A DNA stretch of 64,000 bases from Ignelater luminosus (lineage: Eukaryota > Arthropoda > Insecta > Coleoptera > Elateridae). Of the stretch, positions 9,801 to 21,834 are shown in pieces. The stretch covers positions 124,001 through 188,000 of the forward strand of contig VTPC01000791.1 of NCBI GenBank assembly GCA_011009095.1, written 5' to 3'. The notes under the pieces are model-generated. The model did no database searches, was not told the origin of the DNA, and was given only the letters and a program-made list of their open reading frames with translations. Both the position numbers and the translations under genes were made by a program. Numbering within the stretch: the first letter of the stretch is position 1; every line of letters starts with the position of its first letter.

Positions 9801-10890
9801 CAGCGGTTTTCAATCTTCCGTATTTTGATTCCCCTTTTTTATCTTGAATAATTCTGCGCCCCTTGTGTAATATAAAATAATCCAATATCGCTGCCGATGT
9901 AGTGCAGTCGCGCTGTACTATTACGTGATTTAACTGTTACCCGAATGTCCGCGGCAGAGACCGATGAGTCTCGAACTTTCTGAATTGAAAATACGCGACC
10001 ATAAAAGCAGCGAGTCCGCTCGTGAGTTGCTATTGTATTATTGCAACTGTGTTACAAAAGAGACTTTGCCACTTGAAGTTCCAACGCTGAGAAAATACTG
10101 TATATTTACGTACACGTATAGTAAATATGGATAGATGCAATTTTAATAGGAGGCAAACGCAAGCTTGATTCTGAAAAAGTTTCTACTTTAATAACAACGC
10201 CCAGTACCATTGCTAATACTATTATTATAAAATCAAAAACACGAAAATTTGACCAAACGTATACTTAAACTTCGGTTTTACAAGCACTGAAATAAGTGGT
10301 GAAGAAAAATCTCAATGTGCTATTTGTTTTGAAATTTTGGCTACAGATAGCATGAAACCGAATAAATTGAAGAGGCATTTAGAAACCCTGCACAAAGAAT
10401 ATATCGGTAAGCCCCGTCAATCTTTTGCAGAGAAACTCCGATCTTCCAAGAAACAGAAGTCAAATTTCGACAAAGTTCTCGCAGTAAATGAAAGAACTTT
10501 TTTGTCATCGTACAACGTAGCTTATAAAATAGCCAAATGCAAGAAGCCACGTACGATTGCCGAGCTACTTATGCTACCAACTGCTACAGCCATTGCAGAA
10601 ACAATATTTGATGAAAGCTATGCTATGGATATTTAGCAACAGCTTAAATCTAAATTAGTTGGAAAATTATTTGCCGTAAAATTTGATAAAGCAACAGACA
10701 GCAGTAGCGATTCCCATTTGATTTGTTACATCAGGTTCTGTCAGGGTGCCACAATAGTTGAAGACTTGTTATTTTGCAAACCTATAGAAGAAAGAGCAAC
10801 TGGTATCGAGTTGTTCAGAATTACAAATTGTCAACGCAAAATTCAAATGATTAGAGTTAAGTAGATTTACAACATAACCGATGATTTTCG
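9801..10890 (+). pseudogene. hAT transposon remnant (Buster/ZBED5-like) with 5' terminus and BED finger
   Basis: The left end CAGCGGTTTTCAATCTTCCG is typical of a hAT terminal inverted repeat. A TATAAAAG box lies near 10001, and an ATG at about 10127 begins MDRCNFNR. From about 10290 a frame reads SQCAICFEIL followed by KPNKLKRHLETLH: a C2H2 BED finger with C-x2-C and H-x4-H, which binds the element ends. SYNVAYKIAKCKKPRTIAEL (about 10510) and KLFAVKFDKATDSSSDSHLI (about 10665) are the linker and the start of the RNase H-like catalytic domain, with the first Asp region. LLFCKPIEERATG (about 10760) follows. Stops interrupt the frame and the element ends near 10870, losing the dimerisation domain. 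A second copy of the 5' end lies at 45397-45795. Confidence 0.8.
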
Positions 10891-10894
10891 ACCC

Positions 10895-11138
10895 TTTTTT
10901 TAATTGAACTTAGGATTTCTAGATAATTATGTGTACGGTATTTTGACATGAAATAACAAGGAATATCTAAAGAATACTAACTAGAATGTAAGGATTTCAA
11001 AATAAATCAACAAAGGGACTTTTACTGAATGTGTTGAAAAGCCATTATTGAAAGACCCAGTTTTAAGGATTTTCTCTGTTAATGTTGGAGAATTGCATCA
11101 TAAAAAAAACGGGACGTTACATGCCATATTATAAATCG
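10895..11138 (+). repeat. Dispersed repeat R4, copy A
   Basis: The segment aligns with 17803-18268 in the same orientation. Shared blocks are GATTTCTAGATAATTA-like sequence, GATTTCAAAATAAATCAACA, and, farther on, AGTTTTAAGGATTTTCTCTG and AACGGGACGTTACAT. Copy A lacks about 220 bases that separate these blocks in copy B. No coding sequence is seen. Confidence 0.65.
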
Positions 11139-13389
11139 GAGCTAGGCCTTTGACGGAAATAAAAAAAACTACTCGTATATAAAAACCAACCGTAATAATA
11201 TTTCATTAATCATTAAGGAATTAAAGGAAACATAATTTCACCAAAAATTTGATAAAATATTCAAATCTTCCATCCTCTAGTTTTTCTTCTCTTACGAAAT
11301 CCAAACGCGCAGTCATAATATTATTGAAATAAATCAAAACTTATCTGAATACTAATATGATATTATTTTTAAATGCCCAATTAAATTAACTTTCAAGTAT
11401 TTTTTTTCTGAAACTGAAAATATAGTGTTTGCGTTCTTATTTTATATGATTTATTATGTCTCAGATGTTCGGATCAATTAAAAAAACATTTAAGAAGCCC
11501 GACCAAACCGCAAAAACTAATTAGCGAAATTGCTCGGAACATACATATATCCCCGATCGGCGGGAGTAGTCCGAATCGAGTTAGTGAATTCATAAAGCGC
11601 CAGAGGATCATATTTACGAGTTGACACCTACACCCGCCTACGCCCGTTCTCACGACACCTATAACTGCGCTTTGGAAGTTCCGCCTCTACCCATGTTACT
11701 CGCGTTGACCCACGCACACCTCCATTTATTATTGCCGTCAACAATTCTAGCCGATCCATTTGTTTCTGACGAGAAGATAAGGAATCTTTCTACAATTAGT
11801 TTATTATTCATAATGTTAGACACCTTGCCAAGTATCAATTTTTTGTCTGTTAAGCGGGGTTCAGTTACGAGACGTATTTAATTTCGTATTAATTATATCT
11901 ACTGTGGATATGAATGAAGAAAAAAAGAAGAAAGAATCGAGTGTTCAAAGAAGTAACAGTACTGTACCCATTTATAGGATAATCTAAACAATTCTGCAGA
12001 CGGGAATCTAAATTCATTACATCCCGAAGGCAAGACCAATGAATTAATTGTATTTTTCAATTATAAAAAAAGGCATGAATCATACAAGTCTTCGGCTAAA
12101 AGTAACGATATTTCATTGAAAAAATCTGTTAATGGGGTCATCGGCAATAAGTAAGAATTGAAAACAAAAAGCGTTTTTATTAAAGAGTTAATACTTTTAA
12201 AAGGATTTTCGCATAAAAAACGCAATCAAAAATGTATGTTAATAGTTAATTCCCATATTTTTATTTTTTAATTTCTATCAGATTTATTGATTTGAATTTA
12301 TTTTTACATAATTATACCATATAATTATTAAATGGAATCTTATCTTCTTGATCTAATGACTCTTTCTTTTTACGATTGCTTAGCAAATGATTTTCGCTAA
12401 TTATATGAAATAATAATAAAATTATAATGAAAATTTAAGTGTCACACAAATTAAAAAGGTAGATTTTTATTTAATTGCAATTCAAACGCATTCATTATTT
12501 CTTTTTCACTTTCTTCTTATTAATTACTTTTGAATGATTACGAATCAATTACGCTTGCTGGTTATTGCACATTTTCATTTTGGCACGCTACTCCATTCTC
12601 TTTTCTCCAAAGAAAAGTACCGTTATTGAATTTTAAAACGTGTGCAGTACCAGGTGATAACCACAATTGTGATTCGTGCAAAATGCATGAAATTCTAATT
12701 TGTTTCTTTATTAAGTAAATCTGAATATTTGCAATATTTTTAGCTATCAATTTTTATACAGTTGATTTCTCTGAAACCTTCTTTTGTAGATTTTACGCAA
12801 GGAAAACTTAGATTAACTATAGTAAGTGCCTAAAACTTGGTTTCACAGAAAACCTACCGTGCTTTAATTACTGTATTCTAGAAACAACTTTAATTTTCCT
12901 TTGGTACACAATTCTGCAAAATTCAGGCTCCACTGTCATTGTCGTCAATTTTTGTCACATGGAATAGCGTTTCGCTAAAGCCGACAAATACTTTCCTTCT
13001 TATTCATATTACGAAGATGAAGCTTTTACTAGGATATGATACCAATACTACTCATCGTTGCATCACTTCTTAAGGCTTGTTCTCTTCGTCTTATAGATCT
13101 TGTCGGTGAATTTAAAAAGAAAACAGATCTGGGGTTTGCTCTTCGATTTCAGTTTTTTTGTGCAAAATATCTAGCTTCATTATTTTAGTTGTCTCTTGGT
13201 CTCCTCCGTTTTTTATCTTAGGATCTCTCATTCTTGATTACTCACCCACACCATCAAATTTTCTTATTTGTAATTCTTCTATTCTTCTATACTAAATGTC
13301 TGAGAATTTGAGAAAAAAACGCTAAAAATCTGCTCGAAACACTCATAGGCACTAAATAACCAACCAACATTACTTTGGAATTACGAACT
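11139..13389. other. Unassigned sequence
   Basis: This is mainly AT-rich. A less AT-rich patch at 11520-11880 contains an 86-codon frame (11621-11881) with no family motif. The segment 12520-12750 is open on both strands but meaningless in either. No element ends or RNA genes were recognised. Confidence 0.4.
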
Positions 13390-16215
13390 ACGTCATGTCG
13401 TTTGAAACGCAAAAAATCTCCAGGTAAGTTTGGAATCCAGAATCACTTCAAGGTACTTAACCTTCCCCGTCATTGTCGGTGGTTTACCATGCAAAGTTAG
13501 AGGTTCCGGTGCCTCTAACTTCCTTTTGTTGGTAAAAGGTATTATTGCTATTTTCTGGAATTTACCGAGCGATTCTTGCTTGTCGCCCACTTTGATGCTA
13601 CATCCAGGGCCATTTACGTGCTTTCCCTGATTGTAGCTGTAAATTTCCCCTGTATTATGATAGTTATATCATCAGCATAGCCTATGACGCAAATTTTAGC
13701 TGTGGAGTTTCCACAACAGTTTGTCAACAATCAAACTCCACAGTATAGTAGATAAGACTCCCCCTTGCGGACATCTGTCTGACATTCGGGCTGCATATTC
13801 TTTTCCCAAAAGAGTCGAGTGTATTATTCTGGCTTTGAGCATGGACTTAATCCACACAACGGGTTTCTTCGAATCCCGCAGAAATAAGTGCTGCAAAAGA
13901 GGTATTGTCAAAGACCCGTTTTATATCAAGAAAAGTCCCCCTAGAGCCGCCTCCTTTTGATTTATCGCCTTTTTCAGTCTATTAACTACCTGGTATAAGG
14001 TGGTTTCTGTTGAGACTCTTGCTCTCTATGCATACTGATCCGTGTATAGTGGCCAACACTTCTGATGTGTATCTAGCAGTTTTTCTAGCGTTTTAATCAT
14101 AAAATTTATTTATCTTGCTGGTTTAGGTATTAAAACCACCCTAACGTGTCTCCACCTCATTGGTGTGTAGCCCACAGCTCGGCTCGCTCTGAAGATTCTT
14201 ACGAGTCTACCTAACAGGATATCTATTCCTTGATATCATTATAAGGAGAATCCCATCAGAGCCTGAAGATTTATAAAGTTCAAGTGAGTTTATGGCCTAT
14301 TTGACTTTGTTGTAGGAAATTACACTCTTTGAAACTGAAACAACTTGGTGGTTCTGTCACAATTGTGCTACCCCTTCTTCATAGGCGTTCTCTTTGATTG
14401 TCGCTCGCTTAGCAATTCCGCCATTGTGCCACTTCCTGTTTTTGGGTAGTCACCAGCATTCGTTGGAATCTGCCGCTATCTACCTCCTTACAGAGCCTCC
14501 TCAACGTGCCTCTTTTTTTCTTTCTGATGTCCTTATTGTACGCAGCCAGTACTTCTGTGTACTCATTTCACATAGCTTCTATCTTTTTCAAGTGGTGGTG
14601 GTTGTATCCCTTTCTGTTTGAGGGCAGTTTTTATCGAAGGCTGTCATTATGGCCTCTTCTGGTTCTCTATCTGTCTTTGATGTTTTCGTTTACCCTCTAA
14701 AGACCCTGTCTATCTTGAAAGACTCTTCTAGGGTTCTGATATACTGTCCTTTTGTTTTCCAGTTTTTATTGAAGCTACTAACATAATTAGTGGCTAACTT
14801 AATGTCAATAACTTCTTGCCCATTCCGCTCAACAAAGGTAGGTTCGTTGCCAGAGTTGTTACCAGCCTTTCTATATCCTTTGGTGGGGGGTTCTGTTTTT
14901 AGTATGGAGAGTAGACTGATTCAGCCATAAGATTCCTGAACCCTTCTCCATCCGTTGTATCGATTGCAGCATCTGTCAGATTCCTAGAATGTTAGTGCCA
15001 ACACTTCGAATCCCCTGTCTACAAGTACGCATGCTCTGGGAATTCCTAGAATTCCGTGCGTGTCACTATAAATTAGTTCACCATCTACTTCACCAAGACC
15101 ATATACCTTTCCTTTGAAGGCCAATGGTTCCTGGATGAGAGCAATGTCACAGCCTTGCCTCATCACCAAAGCACCAAGGTCTTTGTTTGGTTATGATGTA
15201 GGTTTATCTGGATACACTCGTCTTTTTCTCGACTTTCACCTTCTGGAAGATCACCCTTCCTAACCTCCAGAACCCAGGGTTCCGCCTGCTCAGCCTACTC
15301 TTAACCATCTCCATGGCGGCTGATGCGTGTGGAATCCACATCAGCACTTTTGGTTTCTTGAATTGGCCAAGATCAGACTCGGTCCCTCCCAGATAGGTTG
15401 CATCTTCAGGACTGTCTTCCCCAACCAGTCCCAAAGGATTACTGCTCCAACGGTGGAAGCGTCGTCACCTTGGGAGTAGCATCCACCTGTTCCAGAACTT
15501 TGTTCTGAACCAGGTTTGCTTGCTGCAAGACACAGTCTGCTGTTTGCTTATGTGCTTCTTCAGCTGCCTTACTTTCTCCTCAGTTGGGGAGGTATCATAG
15601 ATGGTCTTGAAGTTCCTCCTGCTTCAATTGACACCGTCATGGCAGCTGGTTGCTGAAGTCTGGGTGATTTTTTCCCGGCAGCCATCTTCTGTTCTTTTTA
15701 CATTTTATTTGTCTGGGTTTTCAATAACTTCTTCCCGATCTATTCGTTGCTTCTTTCTTGCTGTCTGTCTTCATAGGAGCAGATTTTATAGCCAAAACTG
15801 ATTTCTGCTCCAAGGCATCCAGGAAAACCTCGTTCACTCCCTGGTCGTCTGAGGATGTTGAATCTGTTCCCTGAAAAGGTAAAGAAAATCTATTCTCATT
15901 ACTTACATATTTGTCCCATAAGTGTGATGGAAATAAAGGTCAGTATCGGCAGAACCCCCCTTACCGGTGCAAGGCTAAAACACTCAGAGAAGTCGCCGGG
16001 CATCTCTGAGCTCCGTTAATGGCATTCGCGGCACGGAACGCATAACACTTTGAGGTTTGGGAAGTGTCTATTGACCTTCCAGTCTAGATCCATCAGGTTG
16101 TTTAAACCGCGTGAAAAATACAATTCCAGCCTGCAATGCAATGCACAGCGGACACACTGAGATCCTGTCAGCGTTTATAGCCGTTGGGATCGGACCCAAC
16201 CGCCGACACTAAAAA
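13390..16215 (-). pseudogene. APE-type LINE (LOA/R1/Jockey group), ORF1 remnant, endonuclease and reverse transcriptase
   Basis: Read from 16215 down, a 5' region (16215-15900) lacks a clear frame. ORF1-like sequence at 15434-15204 includes PKVLMWIPHASAAMEMVKSR. The endonuclease starts near 15230 with INLHHNQTKT and continues as GCDIALIQEPLAFKGKVYGL and RACVLVDRGFEVLAL (15169-14984), the N-terminal part of an exonuclease-III-like nuclease that nicks target DNA. The RT reads AINSLELYKSSGSDGI (about 14300), WRHVRVVLIPKPA (about 14150), STETTLYQVVNRLKKAI (about 14010), CPQGGVLSTILWSLIVDKLL (about 13770), GYADD (about 13675, intact catalytic box) and GKVKYLEVILDSKLTW (about 13450). Many stops and frame changes are present. 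The 3' end of the element is missing, which is unusual for LINEs and implies later deletion. Confidence 0.85.
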
Positions 16216-16406
16216 GAATTATGAATGAATTGTTTGTAATATGCACACCTATATGTTACTAACTCAGTAAGGGATATAAATTAGCATAAATCGAATTAGA
16301 GACTCAGAGGAAGGGTTTACATAATGTTTCAATATTCTTTTGGGAGAAACTCTGGGAATCTACTTTAATAAGACAAAAGATGTTTCCCTATAGAAAAATT
16401 CCGATA
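16216..16406. other. Spacer between the LINE and the Tigger element
   Basis: AT-rich sequence with nothing recognised. The bases just before 16407 are TA, the expected target site of the next element. Confidence 0.4.
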
Positions 16407-17537
16407 CAGTCGACTCTGCTTAATTGGAACACAAAGGGAAAATGTGTTTTGTCCCAATAATCCGGAAATCATGAATAAACCCAAACAAAAACATCTAAAT
16501 GCCCCTGTTGACCGGTGGTTACTCACAAACGTGCGCATTTATTACTGGGATAAAACCCTAATTAATACTTACATAAAACCAAATGTGAATTTATTATGCA
16601 GGTAGACGAGTACTTAATTAAGTACATATGTACATATGTAAAAAACAAGAAAAACAACGTTAAAAATTTTTAAGTCGCCTCTTTTAGCAAGTAAGAATCA
16701 AGGGCACCTTGCCTCATTTTCTTGATTGACTTTATTATTCTTTTTATTGTTTTTTTTAATCTGCTAAATTGTCTTTTTTAAAACAAAGAGAACCATCTGG
16801 AGTCACTCTATAAAAAACAGTCCCGTCTCATCAGCGTTGTAAATGTTTTCCGCTGAAAATTCGTTCATGATTTCAGGGAGCCTTTCGAGTTTTCATTTAT
16901 TAGTAGACAAAACATCCGCACTCGCTTTTTTTTCATGAACTTTTTTAAACTTGATCTCGTGTCTTTTTCTCCAAGTCGGTTGCCTTAAAATTCTCATCTT
17001 CTTTCCAAACTCTTCAGCTTTGCATTTTAACATGGGCCCAGACACACGGATACATTTTTTAGTAACAATGCTGAACGATTCGCTGAGCGCCTCGTCAACT
17101 TCAACATCTTTTCCTCCTCGTCTACGTTTTTGCTGCTCTCCACTCGCGCTCGCGATGATTTGTTCTCGGAGTTGCTTTCCACTTGCTCGAATTCGCTCAA
17201 TCCGTAGTTTTCGAAAGCTTTAAAATTTCTGACAAAACTCGATTCGATGTGTTTGGATGTTCTTTTATTTTGTTTGAGTTCCACTTTTCCAAAAACACTT
17301 CAGACTTTCACGGAGCATTTTGAACGTGTACTCAGAAGTCGAACTGAGTCGAGTTGTTGGGGTCATAAATTCACTTGTATACATTTCGCTTCTCGGAAAA
17401 TGGCGGGGGTTCCAGAACATTCTGGCCTGATTATTCTATGTTTTATCCTGATAAAGCGGTGATATTTCATTTATTTTTGATTTTGTTTTATTAGAAATGT
17501 CCCAATAAAGCGGTTGTTCCAATTATGCGGAGTTGAT
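16407..17537 (-). mobile_element. Tigger/pogo-type element with terminal inverted repeats and decayed transposase
   Basis: The left end CAGTCGACTCTGCTTAATTG and, about 1.1 kb away, the reverse complement of the right end (TCAACTCCGCATAATTGGAA) form imperfect inverted repeats. Both ends continue with a GTCCCAATAA word. Between them the minus strand carries transposase pieces: KHIESSFVRNFKAFENYGLS (17255), RVSGPMLKCKAEEFGKKM in a different frame (about 17050), KLERLPEIMNEFSAENIYNA followed directly by DETGLFF (about 16890-16820). NADETGLFF is the first catalytic block of the DDE_1 (CENP-B/pogo) transposase family. Downstream catalytic residues are lost. Frameshifts show the element is dead. Confidence 0.8.
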
Positions 17538-17802
17538 ATTATTTTTAATATCAGGTAGTAATTTGATGAAAGATTTCAATTTTACCTTCAGATTCCACAC
17601 GGAAATTTACTAAAATTTTACACCAGAACAAACTAACATTAAAACGCAACCATTCGCACTGAGATTCACTAATTGAATGATGAATGTTACAATAAACGCA
17701 ACGTGACAAAAAAACAAAAACAAAATATCTTGAGACGTAATTCAAACGTAGGATTGATTTTAAATTGTAAGGTGAATTTTTTTCTTCGGCTCTTTTTATG
17801 TT
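17538..17802. other. Unassigned AT-rich sequence
   Basis: Nothing was recognised. Confidence 0.4.
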
Positions 17803-18268
17803 TTTTTAATTCAAATTCAGATTTTTAGATAATAAAGCTATGAAAATGGGATTTTACATGGGACAACAAGAAATATCTAGAAAATACCGATTCGAATGTA
17901 ATGATTTCAAAATAAATCAACAGAAGGAGTTAACTGAATTCCATAACCTTCCAGCTTTTCAAAAGGGATGATTTAAATGGAAAACCCCTAAAGATCTAAT
18001 TAGATTATTATGCAGACTAAATTCCAGATGCGACCATAATTTGAGGAAATTCACTTAACAAAAATAACGTAATTAGATATCAAAATTACAATGACGTTTC
18101 TCGTACCAACCTAATTAATTGTATCTTGGCGAGACTTTTAAAAAAAATTAAACATAACCTATTGATTATGAAAACTAGTTACTATTATTGAAAGGGCTAT
18201 GAAGATTCAGTTTTAAGGATTTTCTCTGCTAACTTTGGAAAAAACGGAACGTTACATACTGTCTTCTA
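17803..18268 (+). repeat. Dispersed repeat R4, copy B
   Basis: This is the longer partner of 10895-11138. It shares the AAAATAAATCAACA block (about 17908), AGTTTTAAGGATTTTCTCTG (about 18211) and ACGGAACGTTACATACTG (about 18244). The middle 220 bases are unique to this copy. Confidence 0.65.
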
Positions 18269-18349
18269 GTTGCAACTTTTTTTTTCATTTCGTTGCATCA
18301 GATTGATGTTTATATGCATTTAGTTTATTTTATCACTTACAGGCCTAGT

Positions 18350-18440
18350 AACTAAAAAAAAACACAACTGTTTGCTTGAGATTTACCGATTTTTGCATCT
18401 GCACGTTTACTTGTTTGCGTAGTAGTAAGAGAATGACATT
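18350..18440 (+). repeat. Dispersed repeat R5, copy A
   Basis: The segment matches 35750-35830: TTGCTTGAGATTTAC, TTGCATCTGCA, TTCACTT/TTTACTT, GTTTGCGTAGTAGTA and GAATGAC occur in the same order and spacing. Short and non-coding, it is perhaps an element end. Confidence 0.6.
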
Positions 18441-20189
18441 ATTTGCTAAATAATGTACTTATTAGACAACAAAATTCGTCTTAAGTAATTTCTATAACTC
18501 AAGTGAGTCTGATTGGTAGAGCAATTAAGGGATTTAAGAGAATTGTTGTGTCGTTGCTGAGTATTTGGGCATAACTAAAGAAAGAAACTAGACTTAAGAA
18601 AACCGTCCGTAGTCGGATGTATTATGGTTTTAAGACGCAAGAACTTCCAAGTTTCTAGGTCATTTATCATCAACGAAAAGTTAACGGAAAAAATCGAGGT
18701 ATATTTACTTATGGTCTTGAGCCTAAGAGCCCCTACAATCAGCGGAATCCACGGAATCATAGCGCGTTGAATTAAATTGTTATAACAGGTATGAGGAAAT
18801 AAATAACTTTCCGTTTTTAATGTGGAAATAAATAACTAACTTAAATAAAGTTGTATTATCGTCTTGTTACAAGTTTGTCCTTACGTAGCTCCATGGTATC
18901 CAGTTAATTACTAAACCCAAGTAAAGTTAGAATACTCGTGCATCTTATTTAATAGCAATGGAAGTATAAAAAACTGGTATTTTATTGGAAAAAAATTCTA
19001 GCTACAAGAGTATAAAAGTTTTGTCATGTTCCTAAACAACTTTAGAATCCGACCAAAGCATATTTTAAGAGGACAACGGCTAGTTCGTTTTATAAAGTGT
19101 GCGATGTGCTCAAATCAATCGATGATCTCATTCAAAGTAAGACAAAGAAAGCTTAATTACTTTTTTGTTTTTATAATATTCTGTTTGTCAGAGATAAACA
19201 CTACACGTCCGTGTTATTAATATTTAATTAACCAAGAAACTAATTAATTTGTTGTGACACAAAGCTTCGTGTTAAATTCGTTAAATTAGCACCTGCTTAT
19301 TTAATTTGTTTGGTTAAACGCAATGGCAACTTATAAAGTTGTGTTAGCTAATCTACAACATATCGTGTTGTCGGTAGTCTCTAAAAGCAATGAGCCGTGC
19401 CCCAGCCCAGTTACGAGAAAGCCTATCATTATCTCAGGTGCGACTGGACGTTTACTTTTTGATTTTACAAGCATAACGAATGTACGTATACGCGTTATGG
19501 CGTCATGCAGTCTGGGTTACTCGCAGCCGCTCCGAGCGATTCGTTCTTGATAAAGCGTTCTAATGTTCAACTATTCTTTGAAGAGAATACAAAAATAAAC
19601 CGTTAAACTCATAAAATTAGTAGATCCCAAAGTTCCACTTTAAAACTTTGAAAGACCATTAAACGTTTTTACTTATATAATTATGACCTCGTAGTAACTA
19701 TAAATTGCTAGAAAAGATAGAACCTTTATTATTGACCCGACTAGATTTTCAAACATATTAGAGTGTATACTATAACAGATTAGCAGGAAGAGATAAGAAA
19801 GTCGATTATTTTAAAATTTTAAACATTTTCTTCTCTTAGAGAAAAAAAAATAAATTGCTGCGACGGATATATAAAATTGAGCTGATACAATATTCTTCTT
19901 TGATGTTCTCTACCACGTGCAATTTTCTCTTTCTTTTGAGAATTGAAAATAAAATAAAATTTCTCTGAATTATTAGAATTTTTTTTACTCGAAGGCAATA
20001 CATTTCAAGGAAAAAGTACAAGAACAGTTTTTTTTTCTAAACTGAGTGTAGGTCCTGAAAACAGCGAAGTTTCTAATTTTTCCAGTGGAGCATCCCATAA
20101 TTTGTCGCCTCTGATTGATGGTACTGTTATAAGAATTATTAGAACAATTTCATAAAGAGTTTTACCTCAATACTGTAAGTATATTTTTG
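18441..20189. other. Unassigned sequence
   Basis: AT-rich. A 75-codon ATG frame at 19323-19550 (MATYKVVLANLQHIVLSVVS at the start) sits in a less AT-rich patch, but I recognise no family and see no splice partner. Nothing else is supported. Confidence 0.35.
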
Positions 20190-20345
20190 AATACTTTCAC
20201 GGCCCGAATCATTGATAAATCGACATCTTTCGGGTTTAGACCGTGTCATTGCTGAATTACAATATACACTCATCGTTTTACTTTCATAAGAAGCTTCTTC
20301 AGGAGACTAAAGAAGGCGATGCTCTTCTAACAAGAATGGAGAAAG
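20190..20345 (+). repeat. Repeat shared with 22500-22690, next to a Penelope-like element
   Basis: CTTTCACGGCCCGAATCATT with the following TAAATCGACATCT matches CTTTCATGGCCCGAGTCATT at about 22506. Weaker similarity follows, including the CTTCTTCAG.AG word and a TTTTTATACATAAG/CCTTTATAAGAGTGC-like edge. It lies just upstream of Penelope-type coding sequence and may be its terminal repeat. This role is inferred. Confidence 0.5.
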
Positions 20346-20399
20346 CGAGGGTTTTTATACATAAGGGTGAGTTAATCAACTGTAACGGTGATCGGAGTC

Positions 20400-20960
20400 A
20401 TCATCCTTAGTAAAACTTCCAAATGAGGACGCAGAACAGGTCAGACTTGAAATAGTCAAGTGTCTTCACCCAGCAAAACTTCTAACATCCAACTATCCAA
20501 AGAGAAAAAAAGTGCCTTATGGAAGAAAATGGAAAAAGTGAACTCACTTCCAGAATATGTGACAAACATTCAGCTCACACGGGATTTTACTTCCAACTTC
20601 GAACGGGAGATTACTTCGCTAATCAAGTCATCAAGCATGCCCCAAGAGGTTAAACGCCAACTAATACCGCGCGTATCAAAGCCATCAAGGTTATATGGTC
20701 TTCCAAAAACATACAAAGCTGATATTATTCCTTTCAGGCCGATCGTAAACACAATAGGATCTCCAAGTTACAACCTTCCAGGATACCTGATATACTGGAA
20801 GAACTTCTTCACACGTTCTGGACTCTACACATTTTGTTTTACTTATATCCAAACTCACCCTGGAATAGGGTGATCTCTTAATCAGTTTCGATGTAACCTC
20901 ACTCTTCACTAAAATTCCTGTTTTCGATTCCGCGGCTATTATACTGTTCCACGCATTTCA
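20400..20960 (+). pseudogene. Penelope-like retroelement reverse transcriptase fragment
   Basis: The frame near 20407 reads LPNEDAEQVRLEIVKCLHPA, like the conserved region upstream of the Penelope RT. The frame 20460-20873 contains SLPEYVTNIQLTRDFTSN, then VSKPSRLYGLPKTYKAD, followed by IIPFRPIVNTIGSPSYNLPG (about residues 79-107 of that frame): the RLYGLPK.HK....RPI....GSP.Y hallmark. After a frameshift, LISFDVTSLFTKIPV (about 20880-20925) is the first catalytic-Asp block. The remaining RT and the GIY-YIG endonuclease are not found. Part of the region between the two N-terminal pieces is missing as well. The fragment is inactive. Confidence 0.85.
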
Positions 20961-21024
20961 ATAATCTTTTAAAGTTAAGATTTTTAAGAATATGACGTTG
21001 CACCCTAAATGTTCACGGAAGAAA
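20961..21024. other. Spacer
   Basis: Nothing was recognised. Confidence 0.3.
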
Positions 21025-21260
21025 GGTTTTGCCTTTTGTCAATTAATTCCTTTAAAACTTACCTGTAATATTTCTTTGAAAATATCTCAAACGTTTGGTA
21101 CATTATAAATTTTTGTAGAAAAACGATTGCTTTCGTCAATTAAGTAATTCTTTATAAACTACCTGCAATATTTCTCTGAACATATATTGTAAAGGTAAAG
21201 AATTTTTCTTTTGTCTAATTCCTCTTAAGAGAACCTACCACAAAATTTCTGCTGGAAATT
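21025..21260 (+). repeat. Three degenerate tandem units
   Basis: Units start near 21028, 21129 and 21210. Each contains CTTTTGTCAATTAATTCC-like sequence, AAACTACCTGCAATATTTC-like sequence and a TGAAAATAT/TGGAAATTT end. The spacing is about 100 then 80 bases. Non-coding. Confidence 0.6.
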
Positions 21261-21834
21261 TTAAGATTTTATTATGTTTTTTTGCGAAAACCCACAGAAT
21301 CCCGCTCTTTTGTATGCACTAGCAATATAAAAAGCTTGTTGTTATTTTACATGAATCAGTTCAGTTTTTTTACGGTTCCTCAACAGTTGTTACAGCCCGT
21401 TTACTGTCGTTAACCTAAAGCGTTAATAAATAACATTGATTATTTTATCTTTTTATTTATTATCATTATAAATAACGGTATTTAACATTGGTAACTTAAC
21501 ACCATCATTCAACAACTGTTGTGTCAAAATGGAGAACTAATCGATCTGACAACCTTTGAAGAGAAATGCTTGACTTCAACCTTCAATTTCGGCTGTCACC
21601 AGTAGTTGTGAATATTTTCAGGAGCCAATTGCTCTAGAATGGACCGAGTACCTGCGCAACGTTTTGGTCTTGATACGTAGACACCTTTTTCCTATAGATA
21701 TATTTACGAGGATATTTATTAGAACCTTTTACAGAGAATTCTATGCCCTACGAAACTGTCTATATTCACGTTTATCGTATTTGGCTTAGTTTCCAAGATA
21801 TTTTTCTATGAAGTTCAAACCCGAGTGCTTTAGT
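21261..21834. other. Unassigned sequence
   Basis: AT-rich sequence, no feature recognised. Confidence 0.4.

Noticed and set aside
13430-13960. Plus-strand frames opposite the LINE
   Set aside because: Antisense to readable reverse transcriptase motifs such as GYADD and CPQGG.
19323-19550. 75-codon ATG frame as a small gene
   Set aside because: No motif, no splice partner and no conserved neighbour; support is too weak to call.
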